Assembly: GCF_018394055.1 (NCBI RefSeq)
Contig: NZ_CP074441.1
Span: 248,001-312,000, forward strand
Origin: Weissella ceti
Lineage (GTDB): Bacteria > Bacillota > Bacilli > Lactobacillales > Lactobacillaceae
Length of the DNA: 64,000 nucleotides
Reading direction: 5' to 3'
The notes below the pieces were generated by a model. The model saw only the letters and a list, made by a program, of their open reading frames with translations. It was not told the DNA's origin and searched no databases. Position 1 is the first letter of the stretch. Each line of letters opens with the position of its first letter. Below are positions 51,651-59,617 of this stretch, in pieces. Both the position numbers and the translations under genes were made by a program.

Positions 51651-52205
51651 ATGGATGAACAATATCGTGAAGAAGTTCTAGAAGAAAATGTGAAATATGA
51701 TGGGAAAATCATTAAGGTCACACAACAAATCGTTAAATTGCCAAACGGCGCTGAAGCGACACGCGATATTGTCTATCACAGTGGCGCAGTTGCTGTGATG
51801 GCGCTGACACCTGATGATAAAATGATTTTGACACGTCAATGGCGTGCGCCGATTAAGGCGATGTCCCTTGAAATTCCAGCGGGTAAATTAGATGAACGTG
51901 ATCGTCAAAAACCATTGCATGCGGCGGAACGCGAATTAAATGAAGAAGTGCGCATGCAAGCAGCAAGTTGGCAAGAAGTAGCTAACTTCTACACATCAAT
52001 TGGATTTGCAGATGAGCACATGACATTGTTCTTGGCTACTGACTTGTCACAGGTTGAGAATGAACTACCGCAAGACGATGATGAAAACTTAGACTTGTTA
52101 TACGTGTCATTTGATGAAATGACTGCTATGTTTGAAGCTGGGCAATTACAAGATGCGAAAACGCTAATGGCATACTTCCACTGGCAAACATTGCGTCAGA
52201 AATGA
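51651..52205 (+). CDS. nudF: NUDIX hydrolase, ADP-ribose pyrophosphatase type
   Basis: 184 aa from ATG 51651; a TTG at 51642 is in frame, and the AAGGAAGG lies 4 bases from the TTG and about 13 from the ATG, so the start is not certain. It should hydrolyse ADP-ribose to AMP and ribose 5-phosphate. The Nudix box reads GKLDERDRQ...AERELNEEVRM, intact for the catalytic REL-x-EE core but with an Arg where Gly is common. It lies within the csp-mtnN operon. Confidence 0.9.
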   Translation: MDEQYREEVLEENVKYDGKIIKVTQQIVKLPNGAEATRDIVYHSGAVAVMALTPDDKMILTRQWRAPIKAMSLEIPAGKLDERDRQKPLHAAERELNEEVRMQAASWQEVANFYTSIGFADEHMTLFLATDLSQVENELPQDDDENLDLLYVSFDEMTAMFEAGQLQDAKTLMAYFHWQTLRQK

Positions 52206-52212
52206 GGGTAAG

Positions 52213-52473
52213 ATGAGTCGTTTAAAGTCTTGGTGGGAAAAAATTCGTCCTGCACGTAAAAAGGCATTGGATGAAATGCCAGAAATTAATGGTCGTCCGA
52301 TTACACGAGCTGAATATCGCTTGAGTGGAAAGGGCCGTTACGAACTAGATAAAGAAACTGGTCTACTAACAGATGCCGGTAAAACTGATCGATTAAAGCA
52401 TCGCTTAAATTTAGTAATTGGTTGGCTGGTTATCTTAATTATTATTGTTTACATTTTATTATTCACACTATAG
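52213..52473 (+). CDS. Small membrane protein with C-terminal helix, function unknown
   Basis: 86 aa. A soluble basic part (residues ~1-62, with WWEKIRPARKKALDEMPEING) precedes one membrane helix at the C-terminus (~64-84). It is found between the nudix gene and mtnN with 7 bases to the first and 10 to the next, so it is probably co-translated. No domain is recognised. The Shine-Dalgarno GAGGG is close to the ATG. Confidence 0.75.
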   Translation: MSRLKSWWEKIRPARKKALDEMPEINGRPITRAEYRLSGKGRYELDKETGLLTDAGKTDRLKHRLNLVIGWLVILIIIVYILLFTL

Positions 52474-52483
52474 GAGAAAGAAC

Positions 52484-53173
52484 ATGCGTTACGGTGTAAT
52501 TAATGCGATGCCTGAAGAAAAGGCAGCATTGCTTGAAGCAATGACAGATATGGTAAAGATTGAAAAAGGATTAAAGGAATTCCATACTGGAAAGATTGGT
52601 AACGCTGATGTCGTTGTCGTCGAATCTGGTATTGGTAAGGTTGAAGCAGCTGTTACAACTGCTTTGTTGATTAACGAATTTGACGTTGATGCAGTTATCA
52701 ACTCAGGTTCTGCTGGAGCCCTTGGTGCAGAATTGCGTATCGGCGATGTCGTTATTGCTGATAACTTGGCTTATGGGGATGCTGATGCACGTGCATTTGG
52801 ATACGCCTATGGACAAGTGCCACAACAACCAGCAACTTTTGTTCCTGATGAAACATTGTCAGGTGCTATGGCCGATGAATTTGGTAAGACAGCCAGTGGT
52901 AAGCTATACCGTGGTTTGATTTTGACATCAGATTCATTCATTGCTGGACCAGAACAAAAGGATGTCCTACTTGGACACTTCCCACATGCAAAGTCAGCTG
53001 AAATGGAAGGAGCTGCAATTGCGCAAGTAGCAACAATGTACAACAAGCCTTTTGCAGTTGTTCGTGCTATTTCAGATAACGCTAATGGTGAAGCCGGTCC
53101 TACATTTGATGAATTCATCGTTGATGCAGGACGTCAATCTGCAGATGTATTGATTAACTTCTTTAACAAATAG
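52484..53173 (+). CDS. mtnN: 5'-methylthioadenosine/S-adenosylhomocysteine nucleosidase
   Basis: 229 aa from ATG 52484, preceded by AGGAGAAAG; the frame extends further up but the family starts with MRYGVINAMPEEKAAL. MtnN splits adenine from methylthioadenosine and S-adenosylhomocysteine, recycling SAM by-products and making the precursor of AI-2. The nucleosidase motifs INSGSAGALG and ILTSDSFIAG and the end AVVRAISDNAN are visible, as is MEGAAIAQVA with the substrate-binding Met-Glu. Confidence 0.96.
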   Translation: MRYGVINAMPEEKAALLEAMTDMVKIEKGLKEFHTGKIGNADVVVVESGIGKVEAAVTTALLINEFDVDAVINSGSAGALGAELRIGDVVIADNLAYGDADARAFGYAYGQVPQQPATFVPDETLSGAMADEFGKTASGKLYRGLILTSDSFIAGPEQKDVLLGHFPHAKSAEMEGAAIAQVATMYNKPFAVVRAISDNANGEAGPTFDEFIVDAGRQSADVLINFFNK

Positions 53174-53200
53174 GCATAAACGTAATAGGAGGTATTGAAA

Positions 53201-53545
53201 ATGGCTTTTGAAACAACAGTAACAGTTCCTGGAGACAAGCAAACATATATTTTTAATCCAAATATGCGTAAGTACGCATTAACAGACTTAGGGTTTATTA
53301 CTAACAATGCTGGGACATATGTTATGGAACGTGCATTGCAACCAATGAAGGGGCTACAAGCCTCTATTAAGTTGAAGGTAATGGTAGATAAAAATCTAAC
53401 AGGTATTAAGATTAAGACGATGAATCCAGCTGGAAATGATCGTGTAGACATCTTTAAAAATCCAGATAATGCCGAAATGGTAGAGTTGTACAACTACTAC
53501 TTAAACGAATTAGTATCACGTGACGTGATTAAGATTGCTGAATAA
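53201..53545 (+). CDS. DUF1831 domain protein
   Basis: 114 aa from ATG 53201 with AATAGGAGG 8-10 bases upstream. DUF1831 is a small soluble domain of Lactobacillales with no known activity; a structure exists for a homologue. Conserved features are the start with TVTVPGDK, the NPNMRKYALTDLGF segment and the end NYYLNELVSRDVIKI. It ends the DUF3397-mtnN operon at a terminator. Confidence 0.88.
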   Translation: MAFETTVTVPGDKQTYIFNPNMRKYALTDLGFITNNAGTYVMERALQPMKGLQASIKLKVMVDKNLTGIKIKTMNPAGNDRVDIFKNPDNAEMVELYNYYLNELVSRDVIKIAE

Positions 53546-53553
53546 ATCAAAGA

Positions 53554-53582
53554 AAGAGAATACTTAGGTATTCTCTTTTTCT
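53554..53582 (+). terminator. Terminator after the DUF1831 gene
   Basis: AAGAGAATACC-like stem (AGAGAATAC/GTATTCTCT) around TTAG, followed by T-rich sequence. Confidence 0.88.
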
Positions 53583-53816
53583 TTTTCTTAATGAAACAAA
53601 AATGTGACATAACATGACAAAATGCTTACTTTTCCTTAGTTTTCCTTTAAATTTTTTGTAGGAAGATTTAGAATAAGTTAAGAATCCTGTTGTCACCAGT
53701 AGGTTGTTTGTTGGTAGATGCTAGGATGAAGCAGGCGGTACTGTTAGTATCGTCAAAATGTCGATTCATGAAGCCGTCAAATAGAACGTTAGCTATAACT
53801 AAAGGAGAAGCGCTAG
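53583..53816 (+). other. Region upstream of the LysM protein
   Basis: 234 bases, AT-rich at first, with a probable untranslated leader. TTAGAATAAG and nearby sequences could form a -10. No ORF is seen. AAAGGAGAAG before 53817 is the ribosome binding site. Confidence 0.4.
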
Positions 53817-54860
53817 ATGAATAAAAAGTTGATGTCAACGGTGACCGTTGCAGGACTTGCCACTCTTGGTGGTATTACAGATGCCTCAGCAGACACCAAA
53901 TACACAATTGAAAAAGGTGACACATTGTCTCACATCGCATTAGAATATGCGACAACAGTCAATCAAATTGCTGCCGAAAATAACATTGCCAACCCAGATT
54001 TGATTTTTGCTGGGGACACACTATGGATTAACGGGGTGCCAACACCAGTACGTCCATCAGGCTCAGTAGAAGCACCTGTGGCGCCAGTACAATCTGTACA
54101 AGCACCTACAGTTGAAAAGTCAGCAGCACCAAAGGTAGAAGCACCAAAGGTTGTTGAAGTGGAAACACCAGCACCAAAGGTCGAAACACCAAAGGCTGTT
54201 GAAGTGGAAACACCAGCACCAAAGGCAGAAACACCAAAGGCTGTTGAAGTGGAAGCACCAGCACCAAAGGTAGAAGCACCAGCACCAAAGGTAGAAGCAC
54301 CAGCACCAAAGGTAGAAGCACCAAAGGTTGTTGAAGTGGAAGCACCAGCACCAAAGGTAGAAACACCAAAGGCTGTTGAAGTAGAAGCACCAGCACCGAA
54401 GGTAGAAGCACCAAAGGTTGTTGAAGTGGAAGCACCAGCACCAAAGGTCGAAACACCAAAGGTTGTTGAAGTAGAAGCACCAGCACCAAAGGTAGAAGCA
54501 CCAAAGGCTGTTGAAGTGGAAACGCCAGCACCAAAGGTCGAAACACCAAAGGTTGTTGAAGTAGAAGCACCAGCACCAAAGGTCGAAGCGCCAAAGGTTA
54601 TTGAAAGCCTATCTGTTTACGATCGCTTTTTGAATGCTGGTGGAACAGAAGCGTTGTGGAACGTAATTGTTATGCCTGAATCTGGTGGAAACCCAGATAT
54701 TGTTTCACCAAGTGGTTACCGTGGTTTGGGACAAACTAAGGAAGCTTGGGGAATGGGAACAGTTGAAGAACAAACAGCAGGAATGTTGAACTATGCTGAA
54801 CAACGTTATGGTTCTGTAGCCGGCGCCGTGGCATTCCGTTTGGCAAACGGATGGTGGTAA
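53817..54860 (+). CDS. Secreted LysM protein with repeat linker and transglycosylase-like C-terminus
   Basis: 347 aa. Signal peptide residues ~1-25 (cut probably after TDASA). A LysM domain (~28-72: YTIEKGDTLSHIALEY...NPDLIFAGDTLWI) binds peptidoglycan. A long linker (~105-262) made of 15-residue units of the type PAPKVE-A/T-PK-V/A-VEVE-A/T probably extends through the wall. The C-terminal ~80 residues (YDRFLNAGGTEALW, VMPESGGNPDI, SGYRGLGQTKEAWG) match the aggregation-promoting factor/transglycosylase-like domain of lactobacilli; the Glu in PESGGNP fits a lysozyme-like catalytic residue. Likely a cell wall hydrolase or surface protein. Confidence 0.9.
   Translation: MNKKLMSTVTVAGLATLGGITDASADTKYTIEKGDTLSHIALEYATTVNQIAAENNIANPDLIFAGDTLWINGVPTPVRPSGSVEAPVAPVQSVQAPTVEKSAAPKVEAPKVVEVETPAPKVETPKAVEVETPAPKAETPKAVEVEAPAPKVEAPAPKVEAPAPKVEAPKVVEVEAPAPKVETPKAVEVEAPAPKVEAPKVVEVEAPAPKVETPKVVEVEAPAPKVEAPKAVEVETPAPKVETPKVVEVEAPAPKVEAPKVIESLSVYDRFLNAGGTEALWNVIVMPESGGNPDIVSPSGYRGLGQTKEAWGMGTVEEQTAGMLNYAEQRYGSVAGAVAFRLANGWW
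54118..54600 (+). repeat. Tandem repeats coding for the Pro/Glu/Lys/Val/Ala linker
   Basis: About nine 45-base units with codon-level similarity, plus short 21-base insertions near 54265-54315. Copies are nearly identical in sequence, which makes slippage and length change between strains likely. Confidence 0.92.
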
Positions 54861-54893
54861 GCTAACTCGCATGTGTTAGTTATATTGACCCAA

Positions 54894-54946
54894 ACAAAAA
54901 AGCAGGAAGTACTTGGACATCGTGTCGGGTACTTCCTGCTTTTTTA
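54894..54946. terminator. Terminator between the LysM protein gene and nrdI
   Basis: AAAAAAGCAGGAAGTAC and its complement with T6, loop of 16 bases; works for both converging genes. Confidence 0.93.
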
Positions 54947-55011
54947 GTGAAAGGGTAATTGATGTGCCATTAAATTTAAAATGACACGCTTTTATGTATA
55001 GAACACAGAGT

Positions 55012-55464
55012 TTATAGTAGATCTTTGTCCACTAAGCGTTGAATTAGAATGTCATAAATACGTGTGACATCTTGTGGCATACCACGTAACTCAAAGTCAG
55101 CCAACATAGGAACACCGTATTTCTTAGCGTAGCGATTGGCAGTAAGGGTGTATTGGATATTAAAATTCTTGTTACCAGATCCAATAATGCCTAAAATTTG
55201 ACGACTGTTATTACCGTAATCTAAATATTCGCCTAATGCGTTTGTTAGTGTTTCGGTAACACCGCTATCGATTCCGTTACCACCGTCTAAATAAGTGGGA
55301 ACAAATGCGAAATAAGGAGTTGTTTCAAAATCGTCAGGTGTTGCATCAGAGATTTCTACGGGTGTAAAAGTAACGCGGCCTAGAGCATTGGCGTGTGAAA
55401 CTAGGCGATTAACAAACGCACGTGTATTTCCTGATTGTGAGATATAAAGTAGACGTATTTCCAT
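55012..55464 (-). CDS. nrdI: Class Ib ribonucleotide reductase flavodoxin NrdI
   Basis: 150 aa flavodoxin-like protein. NrdI binds FMN and generates the oxidant that assembles the dimanganese-tyrosyl radical of NrdF. The phosphate-binding loop ISQSGNTRAF, PTYLDGGNGI and the GIIGSGNKNF motif are visible. AAGGGAG before the ATG on the minus strand. It is divergent from nrdHEF instead of being part of that operon, so the shared 318-base region controls both. Confidence 0.93.
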   Translation of the reverse strand: MEIRLLYISQSGNTRAFVNRLVSHANALGRVTFTPVEISDATPDDFETTPYFAFVPTYLDGGNGIDSGVTETLTNALGEYLDYGNNSRQILGIIGSGNKNFNIQYTLTANRYAKKYGVPMLADFELRGMPQDVTRIYDILIQRLVDKDLL

Positions 55465-55682
55465 GGTAAACTCCCTTAAAGTTGATACATATTACGTTAG
55501 AACAAATTGGTCAGAATAACAATGGTAAAAACTAGCTTTTTTTGTTAAAAAAAGCTTGCCAAATGACCTGAATCGTGGTTATGGAAAAACGATTTTCTAA
55601 CAATGCGTTAGATTTTAAAGAGATTGTAATATTAGCTCTAAACGGCTATATAAAGCGTTTTATTGTGATTTTACATGAAAAT

Positions 55683-55730
55683 AATGAGTGAATTGCCTTG
55701 CAATGAGTTAGTTAATTCACTATACTCATT
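55683..55730. promoter_or_regulatory. Inverted repeat around the nrdH promoter
   Basis: AATGAGTGAATT (55683-55694) faces AATTCAC (55714-55720) and ACTCATT (55724-55730): the same sequence in reverse complement, split by three bases. The arms lie outside the -35 and across the -10, a good operator geometry. Confidence 0.5.
55698..55726 (+). promoter_or_regulatory. nrdHEF promoter
   Basis: TTGCAA (55698-55703), 17 bases, TATACT (55721-55726). Confidence 0.8.
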
Positions 55731-55782
55731 TCTATTGAATAAATTCGATCAAAAATATAAGTAAAAACAGAGGAGAAAAACC

Positions 55783-56019
55783 ATGAATCCAGTAACAATT
55801 TATACAAAAAACCAATGTGTGCAATGTATGATGACAAAGAAGACTTTGGCACAATATGGAGTAGATTTTGTTGAAAAGAACGTAGAAGAAGATGCAGAAG
55901 CATTAGAATTCTTGCGTGCACAAGGTTTCCAATCAGTACCCGTTTTGTTTGCTGAAGGTATGGAACCTGTTCAAGGATTCCGTCCTGACGTTTTGACAAC
56001 TTTGGCAAAGGCTATCTAG
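55783..56019 (+). CDS. nrdH: Glutaredoxin-like NrdH redoxin
   Basis: 78 aa. NrdH reduces the NrdE disulfide after each turnover. The active site is CVQC (residues ~11-14) and the C-terminal VPVLFAEGMEPVQGFRPD matches NrdH. AGAGGAGAAA precedes the ATG. Opens the nrdHEF operon. Confidence 0.95.
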   Translation: MNPVTIYTKNQCVQCMMTKKTLAQYGVDFVEKNVEEDAEALEFLRAQGFQSVPVLFAEGMEPVQGFRPDVLTTLAKAI

Positions 56020-56092
56020 ATTTAAATCGCTAGACTGTTTACATTTGCCTACTGTTATTTAAGTAATAAATTGAGAAATATGAGGAGAGACC

Positions 56093-58264
56093 ATGTCATT
56101 GTTGGACCTAGATCAAGACAAAGTAACGTACTTTGACTTAAACAACGAATTGAATATTCCAAAGGATAATACAATTCAATTGGGAAAAGATAAGGAAGCG
56201 CTAGAAGCCTTTCTTGCAGAAAATGTTGAGCCCAACACCCTAAAGTTTGCGACTCTCCGCGAACGTTTTGACTACTTGTTAGAAAACGACTTCGTAGATC
56301 CAGCGCTTCTAGCACAATATGACTTTTCAGTAATTGAAAAGTTGTACGCTTACTTGGAAGCCGAAAATTTCCACTTCAAGTCATTTATGGCTGCATACAA
56401 GTTCTATGCACAATACGCTATCAAGACCAACGATGGCGCTTTCTATGTAGAACGCTATGAAGACCGTGTTGTGATGAATGCGTTGTTCTACGCAGCTGGA
56501 AACGAAGAATTAGCAATGCGTTTGGCTGATGAAATGGTTCACCAACGTTACCAACCGGCAACACCATCATTCTTGAATGCTGGACGTTCACGTCGTGGTG
56601 AATTGGTATCATGTTTCATCCTACAAACAAGCGATGACATGAACGCGATTGGACGTACAATCAATTCAGCGTTGCAACTATCAAAAATTGGTGGTGGTGT
56701 AGGAATCACACTATCAAACTTGCGTGAAGCAGGAGCGCCAATCAAGGGAATTCAAAATGCTGCATCAGGTGTTGTGCCTGTTATGAAGTTATTGGAAGAC
56801 TCTTTCTCATACTCAAACCAAATGGGACAACGTAACGGAGCAGGTGTTGTATACCTATCTGTTTTCCACCCAGACATCATGGCATTCCTTGCAACAAAGA
56901 AGGAAAACGCCGATGAAAAGGTCCGTATTAAGACCCTTTCAATGGGTGTAACAGTTCCTGATAAGTTCTACGAACTAGTTAAGAACAACGACAAGATGTA
57001 CTTGTTCTCACCATATGACGTTGAACGTGTGTATGGTAAGTCATTCAACTATGTTGATATTACTGCTGAATACGACAACATGGTTGCTAACCCAGATATC
57101 AAGAAGACAGTGATTAACGCACGTGATCTTGAAAATGAATTGTCAAAGATGCAACAAGAATCTGGTTACCCATACATCATTAACATTGACACGGTTAACC
57201 GTGCTAACCCAATTGCGGGTAAGGTTGTTTCATCTAACTTGTGTTCAGAAATCCTACAAATTCAAAAGCCTTCTGTTATTAACAACAAGCAAGAATTTGA
57301 TGTACTTGGAACTGACGTTTCATGTAACTTGGGATCAACAAACATCGTTAACATGATGGAAAGTGATAACTTCGAACAATCAATCGATACAATGGTCCGC
57401 GCGTTGACATTCGTGTCAGACAACACGTCATTGGACATCGTACCTCCAGTTCAAAATGGTAACCGTCAAGTCCACGCAATTGGATTGGGTGCCATGGGAT
57501 TGCATGCTATGTTCGCTAAGAACCACATGCACTATGGAGATGAAGAAGCTTTGGACTTTACGAATGCTTACTTCTTGATGTTGAACTACTACACATTGAA
57601 GGCATCTAACGAAATCGCCAAGGAACGTAATGAAGCGTTCTACGAATTTGAATTGTCAGACTATGCTAGTGGTCAATACTTCGACAAGTATGTTGAAGCT
57701 GATTGGACACCAAAGACAGAAAAGGTGCGCGAATTGTTTGCAAACCACAACTTCCCAACACAAGCTGATTGGCAAGCGTTGAAGGAATCTGTTATGAAGC
57801 ACGGTATTTACAACGCATACCGTATGGCTATTGCACCAACTGGTTCAATTTCATACGTTAACGATTCAACTGCTTCATTGCACCCAATCATCAACAAGAT
57901 TGAAGAACGTCAAGAAAAGAAGATTGGAAAGATTTACTATCCAGCACCTTACTTGGATGCGTCAACAATCCCATACTACGAATCAGCGTACAACATGGAC
58001 ATGCGTAAGGTAATTGATATCTACGCAATCGCGCAACAACATATTGATCAAGGAATGTCTTTGACATTGTTCATGCGTTCAACGTTGCCTGAAGGATTGT
58101 ACGAATGGAAGAATGGTCGTACTGATAAGATGACAACTCGTGATCTAAACATTCTACGTAACTACGCCTTCAACAAGGGTATTAAGTCATTGTACTATGT
58201 ACGTACGTACACAGATGATATGGAAGAATTCGGCGTTAACGAATGTGAAAGCTGTTCTATCTAA
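56093..58264 (+). CDS. nrdE: Class Ib ribonucleoside-diphosphate reductase alpha subunit
   Basis: 723 aa. It reduces ribonucleotide diphosphates in an oxygen-using, Mn-dependent complex with NrdF. Features: the N-terminal part lacks a full ATP cone, as usual for NrdE; the active-site Cys pair is in GELVSCFIL and in NLCSEIL; MAIAPTGSISY lies near the C-terminal side, and the redox-active pair CESC lies in the last six residues. ATGAGGAGAG precedes the ATG. Confidence 0.96.
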   Translation: MSLLDLDQDKVTYFDLNNELNIPKDNTIQLGKDKEALEAFLAENVEPNTLKFATLRERFDYLLENDFVDPALLAQYDFSVIEKLYAYLEAENFHFKSFMAAYKFYAQYAIKTNDGAFYVERYEDRVVMNALFYAAGNEELAMRLADEMVHQRYQPATPSFLNAGRSRRGELVSCFILQTSDDMNAIGRTINSALQLSKIGGGVGITLSNLREAGAPIKGIQNAASGVVPVMKLLEDSFSYSNQMGQRNGAGVVYLSVFHPDIMAFLATKKENADEKVRIKTLSMGVTVPDKFYELVKNNDKMYLFSPYDVERVYGKSFNYVDITAEYDNMVANPDIKKTVINARDLENELSKMQQESGYPYIINIDTVNRANPIAGKVVSSNLCSEILQIQKPSVINNKQEFDVLGTDVSCNLGSTNIVNMMESDNFEQSIDTMVRALTFVSDNTSLDIVPPVQNGNRQVHAIGLGAMGLHAMFAKNHMHYGDEEALDFTNAYFLMLNYYTLKASNEIAKERNEAFYEFELSDYASGQYFDKYVEADWTPKTEKVRELFANHNFPTQADWQALKESVMKHGIYNAYRMAIAPTGSISYVNDSTASLHPIINKIEERQEKKIGKIYYPAPYLDASTIPYYESAYNMDMRKVIDIYAIAQQHIDQGMSLTLFMRSTLPEGLYEWKNGRTDKMTTRDLNILRNYAFNKGIKSLYYVRTYTDDMEEFGVNECESCSI

Positions 58265-58276
58265 ACATAATAAATA

Positions 58277-58316
58277 AACGAAACAGTCATTGGTTATTAC
58301 CGATGACTGTTTCGTT
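58277..58316 (+). repeat. Intercistronic hairpin between nrdE and nrdF
   Basis: Perfect 14-base arms (58277-58290 and 58303-58316) with a 12-base centre that can pair further (GG/CC). No T-run follows, so it is more likely an RNA-stability or processing element than a terminator. Confidence 0.8.
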
Positions 58317-58337
58317 GAATTGCAGAGGGGAAGAAAA

Positions 58338-59303
58338 ATGGCCGAAAATTACAAGGCAATTAACTGGAATCAAGTTGAAGATGCGATTGACAAGGCAACT
58401 TGGGAAAAACTAACTGAACAATTTTGGCTAGACACACGTATTCCATTGTCAAATGACCTAGATGACTGGCGTCAAATGACATCAATGGAACACAACTTGG
58501 TTGGTAAGGTGTTTGGTGGTTTGACCCTTTTAGATACATTGCAATCACAAGACGGAATGACTTCATTGAAGGAAGATAGCCGTACACAACATGAAGAAGC
58601 TGTGTTGAACAACATCGAATTCATGGAATCAGTGCACGCCAAGTCATACTCATCAATTTTTGAAACGTTGAATACTGAGCGTGAAATTGATGAAATTTTT
58701 GAATGGGTTGATGAAAATGAGTACTTGCAATACAAGGCTCAAAAGATCAACGACATCTACCACAATGGAACACCAATGCAACGTAAGGTTGCCTCTGTAT
58801 TCTTGGAAACATTTTTGTTCTACTCTGGGTTCTACACACCGTTGTACTACCTAGGACACAACAAATTGAACAACGTCGCAGAAATCATTAAGTTGATTTT
58901 GCGTGACGAATCAGTTCACGGAACTTACATTGGATACAAGTTCCAAGTTGGCTTCAACCAATTGTCAGATGATGAACAAATGGAATTGAAGACATGGATG
59001 TACGACTTGATGTTTGATTTGTACCAAAACGAAGAAAAGTACACACACGAATTGTACGATGGTGTTGGTTGGTCAGACTCAGTTTTGACATTCTTGCGTT
59101 ACAACGCAAACAAGGCTTTGATGAACTTGGGACAAGATCCATTATTCCCAGACACAGCTGCGGATGTTAATCCAATCGTGATGAACGGAATTTCAACAAC
59201 AACATCTAACCACGATTTCTTCTCTCAAGTTGGTAACGGATACCGTTTGGGTGAAGTTGAAGTCATGGAAGATGATGATTACAACTACGGACTAACAAAA
59301 TAA
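58338..59303 (+). CDS. nrdF: Class Ib ribonucleotide reductase beta subunit
   Basis: 321 aa from ATG 58338 with AGAGGGGAAG upstream; the frame extends to 58290 but that part overlaps the hairpin. NrdF carries the metal pair and the tyrosyl radical. Metal-binding Glu/His are visible in NNIEFMESVHAKSYS and RDESVHGTYIGYKF. The stretch DTLQSQDGM and the typical end with EDDDYNY fit. It closes the operon. No strong terminator was seen immediately after, and the following promoter begins within 10 bases. Confidence 0.95.
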   Translation: MAENYKAINWNQVEDAIDKATWEKLTEQFWLDTRIPLSNDLDDWRQMTSMEHNLVGKVFGGLTLLDTLQSQDGMTSLKEDSRTQHEEAVLNNIEFMESVHAKSYSSIFETLNTEREIDEIFEWVDENEYLQYKAQKINDIYHNGTPMQRKVASVFLETFLFYSGFYTPLYYLGHNKLNNVAEIIKLILRDESVHGTYIGYKFQVGFNQLSDDEQMELKTWMYDLMFDLYQNEEKYTHELYDGVGWSDSVLTFLRYNANKALMNLGQDPLFPDTAADVNPIVMNGISTTTSNHDFFSQVGNGYRLGEVEVMEDDDYNYGLTK

Positions 59304-59307
59304 CACC

Positions 59308-59336
59308 TTGACCAGTCCTGGGCAGAGTGCTATATT
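59308..59336 (+). promoter_or_regulatory. Promoter of the Trp-type ABC transporter operon
   Basis: TTGACC (59308-59313), 17 bases, TATATT (59331-59336). It would start RNA about 27 bases before the leader peptide ATG. Confidence 0.82.
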
Positions 59337-59369
59337 AAGTTTATTCTTATAGATTGAGTGGAAACAGAC

Positions 59370-59414
59370 ATGACAAATTTAACAACACAATTAAATGGTT
59401 GGTGGCGCAGCTAG
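59370..59414 (+). CDS. Tryptophan-rich leader peptide (attenuation peptide)
   Basis: 14 residues, MTNLTTQLNGWWRS, then TAG. Two consecutive Trp codons lie at 59400-59405. The end GWWRS closely resembles the E. coli TrpL end GWWRTS. GTGGAAA about 8 bases upstream is a weak ribosome binding site. Promoter, peptide, hairpin and terminators upstream of a tryptophan-type transporter fit ribosome-stalling attenuation. Confidence 0.8.
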   Translation: MTNLTTQLNGWWRS

Positions 59415-59450
59415 CGCATTTGAACTGTAGTACGTACAGTTTCGATGCGC
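59414..59450 (+). promoter_or_regulatory. Leader hairpin starting at the peptide stop codon
   Basis: GCGCAT (59414-59419) pairs with ATGCGC (59445-59450) and AACTGTA (59423-59429) with TACAGTT (59435-59441), joined by a 3x3 internal loop with wobble pairs. A ribosome stalled on the Trp codons would cover part of its 5' arm. A smaller stem TCGAT/ATCGA follows (59455-59474). Confidence 0.75.
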
Positions 59451-59504
59451 GCTTTCGATGAGCGTAAGTATCGATTCTGTGCTGACATGTTTCCGTTAAC
59501 AACG

Positions 59505-59540
59505 AAAGGTCCGCATGGGAAGCCAGCGGACCTTTTCTTT
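59505..59540 (+). terminator. First leader terminator of the Trp operon
   Basis: AAGGTCCGC (59506-59514) and GCGGACCTT (59526-59534) with an 11-base loop, followed by TTCTTTT. Confidence 0.9.
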
Positions 59541-59583
59541 TGCCGTAAGAAGAGCCGAGGGCTTATCTTACGGCTTTTCTTTT
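59541..59583 (+). terminator. Second leader terminator of the Trp operon
   Basis: GCCGTAAG (59542-59549) and CTTACGGC (59567-59574) with an inner pairing AGCC/GGCT, followed by TTTTCTTTT. Two terminators in a row before the first gene suggest strong default termination. Confidence 0.88.
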
Positions 59584-59617
59584 ACAACGGTGAACCCAAG
59601 CCAAAGAGGAATCAAGA

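Larger units (their letters stand above)
55465..55782. other. Shared nrdI-nrdH control region
   Basis: It contains a poly-A/T inverted repeat AGCTTTTTTT/AAAAAAAGCT near 55532-55555, the nrdH promoter (55698-55726) and a flanking palindrome. I find no clear pair of NrdR boxes. Confidence 0.55.

Noticed and set aside
53586-53640. WalR box upstream of the LysM protein
   Set aside because: TGTGACATAACATGACA looks similar at first but fails the TGTWAH-N5-TGTWAH consensus in the second half.
54106-54594. Long minus-strand ORF (162 codons) across the LysM repeat
   Set aside because: It arises from the repetitive codon pattern of the plus-strand linker; no ribosome binding site and a low-complexity Leu/Val/Pro product.
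59343-59583. T-box riboswitch upstream of the Trp-type transporter
   Set aside because: The conserved T-box sequence and a specifier loop are not found; the Trp-Trp leader peptide explains the terminators better.
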